A DNA stretch of 26,803 nucleotides. It comes from Clostridium sp. 26_22. GTDB lineage: Bacteria; Bacillota; Clostridia; TANB77; CAG-508. Below are positions 21,025-26,803 of the stretch, piece by piece. Where the stretch lies: assembly GCA_001916005.1 (NCBI GenBank), contig MNRP01000053.1, positions 1 through 26,803 of the forward strand. The letters are read 5' to 3'. The notes below the pieces were generated by a model that saw only the letters and a list, made by a program, of their open reading frames with translations, had not been told where the DNA came from and made no database searches. The position numbers were made by a program, and so were the translations under genes. Every line of letters starts with the position of its first letter. Within the stretch, counting starts at the first letter, position 1.

Positions 21025-23493
21025 TTGATTAATAAAGAAAGAAAACAAAAAGATAAACATGAATTTAAAAAAGTAAAAAATAAAAAAGAAAAAACACCAG
21101 AACAAATAAAAAGAAATAAAAAGATAAAAATTTTTATTCTAATTTTAATAATTATATTTATTATATATATTGGAATATCTACAGCAATTTCATTAAATTC
21201 TTTTAAAAATATAATAAAAGATATGACCGTAAATAAAAATTCTATTGTGGTTGATTCTGATGAAAATACAATAGCGGAAATAGGAAGTGAACGAATACAA
21301 GAAAAAATATCATCTAAAGAAATACCTACCAATTTAAAAAATGCATATGTTGCAATAGAAGATGAACGTTATTATAAACATGGTGGAGTGGATGCAAAGA
21401 GAACTGCATCTGCTATTGCTTCATATATTTTTCATAGAGGTTCTTCTTCATTTGGAGGAAGTTCGATTACACAACAATTGGTCAAAAACTTAACAGGGGA
21501 TTCATCAAATAAGATTTCTAGAAAAGTAAAAGAATGGGAAAAAGCATTAACAGTAGAATGTTTTATGAGTAAAGATGAAATTCTAGAATTGTATTTAAAT
21601 ATTATTTATGTTGGACCAAATATATACGGAGTTGAAGCTGGATCACAGTACTATTTTAGTAAATCAGCAAAAGATTTAACTTTAGAAGAATGTGCATTTT
21701 TAGCTGGAATTAATAATTCACCAAATTCATATAATCCTTTTGATAAAGAGAATTTAGAAAAAATTAATAAAAGAACAAAAACAGTCCTTGCAAAAATGCT
21801 AGAATTAAAATATATAAATCAAGAAGATTATAAAAATGCAATAAACAAAGTTGATGAAGGATTAAAATTTAAAAAAGGTAAGGTATCAGCAGATGATGCT
21901 GTTTACTCTTATCATACAGATGCTTTATTGTCTCAAACAATTAAAGATATTTCAGATAAAAAGCATATTTCAGAAACCTTTGCAACGAATTATATTAATA
22001 TGGCAGGATTGACAATATATAGCACACAAAACAGTAGCATACAAGGAAAAATGGAAAAAGAATTTGAAAAAACAAAATACCAACTAAAATCTCAAAATGG
22101 TGGTGAACATTCACAAGCTGCAATGGTATTAATTGATCATAAAACGGGACAGGTGCTTGGTTGTGTTGGAGGACTTGGAAAAAAGACAACTTCACGTGGA
22201 TTAAATAGAGCAACTCAATCCATAAGACAAACCGGTTCATGTATAAAACCTATAGCTGTATTAGTACCAGGAATTTCAGAAAAATTATTTACTGGTGCGA
22301 CAATTTTTGATGATGAGCAAAAAGAATTTGCTGATGGCTATAATCCAGAAAACTATAGTAAATATTTAGGAAATATAACAGTACGTAGAGCTTTAGAATC
22401 ATCACAAAATATACCATTTGTGGAAATGATGGAAAAAATAACACCAAAAATTTCAATGAAATATCTTAAAAAAATGGGAATTACAACATTATCAAAAAAA
22501 GATGAAAATTTAGCTTTAGCACTAGGTGGACTAGATAAGGGAATAAGTCCATTACAGATGGCTTCTGCATATGCAACAATTGCAAATGATGGTATTTATA
22601 TAGAACCAACATTTTATACAAAAATAATAAATTCAAACTCTCAAATAATAATTCAAACAAAACAAAAAAAGAAGAAAGTATTTTCAAAAGATGTGGCATA
22701 TATTGTAAAAGAATTATTAATAGAGCCAGTCAAAGGTTCAAATGGAACAGCAACATATTGTGCAATTTTCGGAATGGATGTAGCGGCTAAGACAGGTACT
22801 ACTGATGAAAATTATGATAGATGGTTATGTGGATTTACTCCTTATTATACAGCAGTTACTTGGTATGGATTTGACCAAAATGAAACTATAAATTACAATG
22901 GAAAGAAAAATCCTGCTGGAATTTTATGGGCAAATATTATGAACAGTGTACATTCAAGTTTAGCAAGTGCAAAATTTACAAAAACTTCAGGAGTTAGAAA
23001 AATAACTGTTTGTAGTCAAACAGGAAAAATAGCTAACACAGGATGTCCTAATACATACGAAGAATATTTTTTAGCTGGAACAAAACCTGAAGTTTGTGAT
23101 AAACATTCTGGAAAAGAAATAAATACAAATAACTCATCACAACAAAATACATATAATACAACAAACAAAAAAACAGATACAGTTACAAATTCATTTGATA
23201 CAACAACAACTGATGATTTAGACTTACCAACTAATACGAAGAAAGATGAAAAAAAGACAAATACAATAACTAATAACAAAAACGATGAGATGCCTAATAA
23301 TAAAATTGAAAATAATAATAGTATAAATAGTAATTCAAATAATAAGCAAAATTCAATTAACAACACAACAAATTCAAATGACAAACAAAATTTGATAAGT
23401 ACAAATAAAACAAATCAAAACACTTCAACTTCTACATCAGAAGAAAAGAAAAATACAAAACAAAATGTAACACAGAAAAATGAAAATAATTAA
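21025..23493 (+). CDS. Class A penicillin-binding protein (PBP1a-type)
   Basis: This bifunctional enzyme polymerises and cross-links peptidoglycan outside the membrane. Of 822 residues, 34-56 form the single membrane anchor. A GT51 glycosyltransferase domain follows (E112-D-E-R-Y-Y; G-G-S-S-I-T-Q-Q-L-V-K-N near 149-160; E-L-Y-L-N-I-I-Y-V-G). The transpeptidase has S405-C-I-K408 (active serine), S460-Q-N462 and K589-T-G-T. From about residue 690 the tail is very rich in Asn, Thr, Ser and Lys and is probably a disordered extracellular or wall-spanning stretch. The start is TTG at 21025, with an AAAGAGG site upstream and no usable ATG nearby. An MgtC-family gene follows 23 bp later and may share the transcript. 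Confidence 0.95.
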   Translation: MINKERKQKDKHEFKKVKNKKEKTPEQIKRNKKIKIFILILIIIFIIYIGISTAISLNSFKNIIKDMTVNKNSIVVDSDENTIAEIGSERIQEKISSKEIPTNLKNAYVAIEDERYYKHGGVDAKRTASAIASYIFHRGSSSFGGSSITQQLVKNLTGDSSNKISRKVKEWEKALTVECFMSKDEILELYLNIIYVGPNIYGVEAGSQYYFSKSAKDLTLEECAFLAGINNSPNSYNPFDKENLEKINKRTKTVLAKMLELKYINQEDYKNAINKVDEGLKFKKGKVSADDAVYSYHTDALLSQTIKDISDKKHISETFATNYINMAGLTIYSTQNSSIQGKMEKEFEKTKYQLKSQNGGEHSQAAMVLIDHKTGQVLGCVGGLGKKTTSRGLNRATQSIRQTGSCIKPIAVLVPGISEKLFTGATIFDDEQKEFADGYNPENYSKYLGNITVRRALESSQNIPFVEMMEKITPKISMKYLKKMGITTLSKKDENLALALGGLDKGISPLQMASAYATIANDGIYIEPTFYTKIINSNSQIIIQTKQKKKKVFSKDVAYIVKELLIEPVKGSNGTATYCAIFGMDVAAKTGTTDENYDRWLCGFTPYYTAVTWYGFDQNETINYNGKKNPAGILWANIMNSVHSSLASAKFTKTSGVRKITVCSQTGKIANTGCPNTYEEYFLAGTKPEVCDKHSGKEINTNNSSQQNTYNTTNKKTDTVTNSFDTTTTDDLDLPTNTKKDEKKTNTITNNKNDEMPNNKIENNNSINSNSNNKQNSINNTTNSNDKQNLISTNKTNQNTSTSTSEEKKNTKQNVTQKNENN

Positions 23494-23516
23494 AAAATGA
23501 GGAGATGTGATAATAC

Positions 23517-24182
23517 ATGGAAATAGTAAATACTATTATAAATAGCTTTGAATTTCAAACAATTATTAAATTATTATTAGGAATTATCTTGGCAGGAATT
23601 ATTGGATTAGAAAGATCATCTTGGAGCAAACCAGCAGGTTTTAGAACGCATGCTTTAGTTGGAATAAGTGCAGTATTAGTTATGATATGCGGAGAATATA
23701 TGTCAAAATCTTTTGGAGTAGATTCATCTAGAATACCAGCTCAATTATTATCAGGAATAGGATTTTTAGGTGCTGGAACAATATTGCGAGATGGCTTTAA
23801 TGTAAAAGGTTTAACAACAGCATCAACATTATTAGCAGTTACTTGTATAGGACTATGCATAGGTGCAGGCTACTATCTATGTGGAATAATAGCTACAGCT
23901 ATGGTATATGTAATTTTATCTTATTCTTATCTAATATCAGACAAAATAGAACATTATAATATGCTTGAATTACAAATTGAATTGGAAAAACAAGACCAAG
24001 AAACTTTAGAAAAAATAAAGAAATTATTACAAGATAACGATATTGTTGTTACTGAATTAGATATGTCTAAATATAAGAATAACATTATTAAAATAATTGG
24101 TAAAGATAAGAAAAAATCAGAACATTCTTTTGTAACAGATTTGATAAGTTTTGATAATGTAATAAAAGTAGAACAAAATTAA
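23517..24182 (+). CDS. MgtC/SapB-family membrane protein
   Basis: The 221-residue product has four or five membrane helices in its first 145 residues and the MgtC signature (G-I-I-G-L-E-R-S, K-P-A-G-F-R-T-H-A-L-V-G near 40-51, Q-L-L-S-G-I-G-F-L-G-A-G-T-I-L near 79-93, G-L-T-T-A-S-T). The cytosolic C-terminal part (about 150-221) resembles the small ACT-like domain of longer MgtC proteins. Relatives affect Mg homeostasis or inhibit the ATP synthase in pathogens; the role in gut clostridia is not established. GAGGAGATGTGA precedes the ATG. It probably shares a transcript with the PBP gene. Confidence 0.88.
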   Translation: MEIVNTIINSFEFQTIIKLLLGIILAGIIGLERSSWSKPAGFRTHALVGISAVLVMICGEYMSKSFGVDSSRIPAQLLSGIGFLGAGTILRDGFNVKGLTTASTLLAVTCIGLCIGAGYYLCGIIATAMVYVILSYSYLISDKIEHYNMLELQIELEKQDQETLEKIKKLLQDNDIVVTELDMSKYKNNIIKIIGKDKKKSEHSFVTDLISFDNVIKVEQN

Positions 24183-24199
24183 TCTAGATAAATATGCGA

Positions 24200-24229
24200 T
24201 TGACAAATTTATTTGAATTATAATATAAT
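24200..24229 (+). promoter_or_regulatory. Promoter of the transglutaminase-like gene
   Basis: TTGACA (24200-24205) and TATAAT (24224-24229) are perfect hexamers with an 18-base spacer. Confidence 0.75.
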
Positions 24230-24237
24230 ATATAAGC

Positions 24238-24275
24238 GATTTTAAGGTAATTAATAAAATCTTCGTTTTTTCAGC
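24238..24275 (+). promoter_or_regulatory. Leader hairpin with a T-run
   Basis: GATTTTA (24238-24244) pairs with TAAAATC (about 24256-24262), followed four bases later by GTTTTTT. It lies just after the promoter and ahead of the ribosome binding site, so it could weakly attenuate transcription. The stem is all A/T apart from one G-C pair. Confidence 0.35.
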
Positions 24276-24322
24276 ATAGGCTGTTCTTATATATAAAAAA
24301 TTTTTTTGGAGGATATTACAAA

Positions 24323-25309
24323 ATGAAAAAGAACATTTATAATTCAATTTTACTAATTTTATTATTATTCTTTGTTTCTATTGATTCGTTACAAAATATA
24401 GGAGAAAAATGCGAATATGTAGAACCACGGACATTTTATTCTGCTAAATACGAGTCAGAATACTGGAATTTGCTAGATGATGATTATTCTAAAATGTACT
24501 ATGAAGCAACATTGAAAACAGACTTTTCAGATTCTACTAGAAAAAGTATTTATCAATTTGACAGTAATAATATTGATTATACATTAAAATTAAAGATGAT
24601 GAAAGCAATACAATTTGCAAGGCTTGATCATCCAGAACAAGAACTAATGGATTTTTATACTAAAACTAACATGAAATTTTTGATAAATAAAAAAGGAATA
24701 GTTTGCAAATTTTATTCTTCATATATTTGTAAAAATTTCAAAGAATATTCAACTTTATTAGATGAAGTAAATTTGGAAATTCAAGATTTAGTTACTACAG
24801 TAAACAACACAAATGATATTGTAGAAAAGTATAAGTTGATATTTCAATGGATAACTAGTAATGTAGAATATGAAAGAACAAACAAGGATGTAAAAACAAT
24901 AGGATTCTTGGGTGACGAATATGTTTTGTCAGAATTAAAAACAAATTCTACTCAAAATATTTATGGTGCAATAGTTAATAAAAAAGCTATATGTGATGGC
25001 ATAGCAGATGCATATAAATATATTTGCAATTGTTGCAATCTTGAATGTTTAATTGTTGATGGGTATGTAGGCAACATTTCTGATCAAAACTACCATGCAT
25101 GGAATCTTATAAAAGTGGAAGATGAGTGGTATTTGGTAGATGCTACTTGGAATCTAGGTAAAGATTCTTTAGATTATTTTATGGTAAAAGATATTAAAAA
25201 AGGTAATAGAACGCCAATAAACATTGGTTATGATTTGCCAGGTTATAGCTCTTTAGAACAAAGTAGCACAGAAGGGGCTGTAACTCCATCAGATATTATA
25301 ATAGAGTAA
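24323..25309 (+). CDS. Exported transglutaminase-like protein
   Basis: The 328-residue product has an N-terminal signal peptide or anchor (about 5-22, with L-L-I-L-L-L-F-F-V) and then a helical region. A transglutaminase-like (papain-type) core comes last, with C224 in K-A-I-C-D-G-I-A-D-A-Y, H258 in Y-H-A-W-N and D273 in L-V-D-A-T-W-N. These are the Cys-His-Asp triad of the family, which includes exported proteases and peptide-crosslinking enzymes; the substrate cannot be told. A TTTGGAGGA site precedes the ATG. It has its own promoter and a very strong palindromic terminator, so it is a single-gene unit. Confidence 0.85.
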   Translation: MKKNIYNSILLILLLFFVSIDSLQNIGEKCEYVEPRTFYSAKYESEYWNLLDDDYSKMYYEATLKTDFSDSTRKSIYQFDSNNIDYTLKLKMMKAIQFARLDHPEQELMDFYTKTNMKFLINKKGIVCKFYSSYICKNFKEYSTLLDEVNLEIQDLVTTVNNTNDIVEKYKLIFQWITSNVEYERTNKDVKTIGFLGDEYVLSELKTNSTQNIYGAIVNKKAICDGIADAYKYICNCCNLECLIVDGYVGNISDQNYHAWNLIKVEDEWYLVDATWNLGKDSLDYFMVKDIKKGNRTPINIGYDLPGYSSLEQSSTEGAVTPSDIIIE

Positions 25310-25314
25310 ATTGA

Positions 25315-25366
25315 AGTCAAAACGCCTAAAGTATAAATAATTATTTATACTTTAGGCGTTTTGACT
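25315..25366. terminator. 52-bp perfect palindrome, probable bidirectional terminator
   Basis: Arms 25315-25340 and 25341-25366 are perfectly complementary over 26 bases, with GC-rich ACGCC/GGCGT near the outer part and a T4 within the right arm. It lies five bases after the transglutaminase stop codon. It is longer than a normal terminator. Confidence 0.7.
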
Positions 25367-25380
25367 ATTAAAATATTATA

Positions 25381-25625
25381 ATGTATATTAATTTAATATT
25401 AGTTCATATTGAGAAAAAAACAAAGTTATTATATTATGTAACAATTGCTGATCAATTAGATAATGCATTAACATGTAAAAATTATATTTTAAATGACGTA
25501 TTGAATGTTATTGATTTTTCGTTAAAAAGTTTTCTACTTTAGAAAAATACATAGAACATTATGAGGAAGTAATTGAAAAAAATAATATAATAGATAATAA
25601 CCATAGCGTAAATAAAATGGATTAA
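25381..25625 (+). pseudogene. Decayed small gene of unknown family
   Basis: From ATG 25381 a frame runs 53 codons (V-T-I-A-D-Q-L-D-N-A-L, then N-V-I-D-F-S-L-K) to TAG at 25540-25542. Shifting frame at about 25527 continues with K-F-S-T-L-E-K-Y-I-E-H-Y-E-E-V-I to TAA at 25623-25625. The two pieces read as one roughly 80-residue protein with a frameshift. There is no ribosome binding site at the ATG, so the true start may be lost. I do not recognise the family. Confidence 0.4.
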
Positions 25626-25653
25626 AAATTCAATAAAAATTTGAGGAACTAAA

Positions 25654-25734
25654 ATGGAAATTAAAGAAATAGAGAATGAATTAAATAAAATACAAGAAAT
25701 AAATTATAAAGTAATAATGTTAGTCAAACGATAG
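25654..25734 (+). pseudogene. Short truncated reading frame
   Basis: ATG 25654 has a TTTGAGGAA site seven bases upstream and encodes only 26 codons (M-E-I-K-E-I-E-N-E-L-N-K-I-Q, ending V-K-R-stop). A good start with a short coiled-coil-like piece suggests the front of a lost gene, but a true small protein is possible. The following 285 bases (25735-26018) hold no gene that I can see; two GCTAGTA copies (about 25745 and 25763) and A/T-rich sequence are present. Confidence 0.3.
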
Positions 25735-26018
25735 CTAATAAATAGCTAGTAAAGCCTTTAAAGCTAGTAGTTACAAGAACTTATTGGTAGGACTCTGAAA
25801 GGGGTTCTATTATTTTGCTCCTATCTCTTATTGCACAAAACTTTGATGCCACAACACTTTCGAATAAAAATAATTAATAATTTTATTTTAAACTATAGAC
25901 AAATATTTGTTCTTGTTATAAAATATGTACAATAGTTCAAAAATACTAAAAATTGTAATATATAAGTACTAACAAATATACTAAGAATTAAATTTTATAT
26001 AATAAAGGATGTGTTCGT

Positions 26019-26803
26019 ATGGACGAAAAAAAGAATGAAATTATTTTATTTGAAAACCAAGGAGTAAAAGCTTACACAAGAGCAAATGTCAAAATTGTTT
26101 GGAAAAGCAAAATCTACTATTAATGAGCATATTAAAAATGTATATAAAGAAGGTGAATTAATAGGAAAAGAAACTATGACTAAATTCGGAAATTCCGAAT
26201 TTGCTAATAAACCAACTAATTATTATAATCTAGATATGATAATTTCTGTTGGGTATCGTGTAAAATCACAAAATGGTATTTTATTTAGAAAATGGGCTAC
26301 TAGTGTATTAAAAGATTACATGCTAAAAGGTTATGCAGTAAATCAAAAAAGATTAGAATATTTGGAAAAAACTATAAAATTAATAGATATTGCTAATCGT
26401 ATTGATGAAAGACTAGAAGGAAATGATGCAAAAGAAATATTAAAAGTAATTGGAGGATATTCAAAAGCATTAGACTTATTAGATGATTATGATCATAGAA
26501 CTTTAAAGAAAATTGAAGGAAATATAGACGATAGGAAAATTAAATACCAAGAATGTATAAATATAATTAATAAATTAAGATTCAATGAAGAAAGTTCACT
26601 TTTTGCTGTTGAAAGAGATAAAGGCTTAGAATCAATTATTGGAAATATTTATCAAAGTTTTGCACGGACAAGATATTTACAAGAGTATAGAAGAAAAAGG
26701 AGCGAATTTTTTATATTTAATAGTAAAAAATCATGTATTTGCAGATGGCAATAAAAGAATTGCAGCAACTTTGTTTATATATTTTCTAAATTTTTACGGA
26801 ATA
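26019..26803 (+). pseudogene. RhuM-Fic family gene with two lesions, running off the window
   Basis: ATG 26019 (AAAGGATGTG site) opens M-D-E-K-K-N-E-I-I-L-F-E-N-Q-G-V-K. At 26070/26071 the frame jumps to L-T-Q-E-Q-M-S-K-L-F-G-K-A. In relatives about ten residues lie between, so a small deletion with a frameshift has happened. The middle encodes the RhuM domain (K-S-T-I-N-E-H-I then Y-N-L-D-M-I-I-S-V-G-Y-R-V). At 26665 one extra base shifts the frame again; the new frame continues to the end with the Fic/Doc motif H-V-F-A-D-G-N-K-R (26732-26758). RhuM-Fic proteins are toxin-like enzymes thought to modify proteins with nucleotides. The stretch 26086-26754 remains open in one frame but lacks the Fic motif, so AMPylation activity is unlikely. 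Confidence 0.75.

Noticed and set aside
23016..23384. Minus-strand frame under the PBP tail
   Set aside because: It is a Val/Phe-rich shadow of the Asn/Thr-rich tail, without a ribosome binding site.
25735..26018. tRNA or small RNA in the gap before the RhuM-Fic gene
   Set aside because: I found no cloverleaf, only a weak TAGGA/TCCTA pairing and two GCTAGTA copies, which is not enough to call a feature.

Overview
The window is low-GC Firmicutes DNA, most likely from an unclassified gut-type clostridium. The base composition is strongly A/T. Ribosome binding sites are AGGAGG-like and promoters read TTGACA-17-TATAAT. A T-box precedes valS, and a dipicolinate synthase subunit (dpaB) implies a spore former. 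Nearly all genes lie on the + strand in short, separately terminated units.

Layout. 1-113: edge of an older repeat-bearing region. 114-1687: a complete IS1202-like insertion sequence flanked by a perfect 29-bp direct repeat, inserted at the -35 box of rpmF. 1717-5060: rpmF, a DUF308/HdeD membrane protein, metK behind an unusual hairpin leader, and a DUF2974 alpha/beta hydrolase. 5080-5520: a hypothetical gene on the minus strand. 5625-8555: uvrA with a structured leader. 8556-10150: an accessory island of decaying surface-protein genes. 10164-13172: T-box and valS. 13234-15732: a DnaB-like ATPase and an HD-domain hydrolase. 15848-16426: dpaB. 16431-16652: a MITE-like element with perfect 44-bp inverted ends. 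16747-19436: pepF and a CmpB-family membrane protein. 19442-19839: an SOS-type promoter and a YneA-like LysM protein. 19901-20893 (minus): a XerC/D-type recombinase. 21025-24182: a class A penicillin-binding protein and an MgtC-family protein. 24323-25309: an exported transglutaminase-like protein. 25315-26803: a decayed region ending in a broken RhuM-Fic gene that leaves the window.

The most interesting part is 9268-10085. A membrane-anchored protein ends in a C-type-lectin-like segment that is 66% G+C over 9841-9940 in otherwise A/T-rich DNA. Its variable positions are almost all NNC/NNT codons, and it closes with the Y-G-V-R-P-V-I-E-I signature. This is what a variable region of a diversity-generating retroelement (DGR) looks like. 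No reverse transcriptase or template repeat is in the window, so it would be a remote target. The segment carries a one-base frameshift, and a densely folded segment of about 100 bases with several hairpins follows it.

Other points of interest are LexA-like boxes arranged as an inverted repeat around the yneA-like promoter, the long target duplication that rebuilt the rpmF promoter, and a metK leader hairpin that hides an AGGAGG. Functions come from motifs read by eye; no database search was run.
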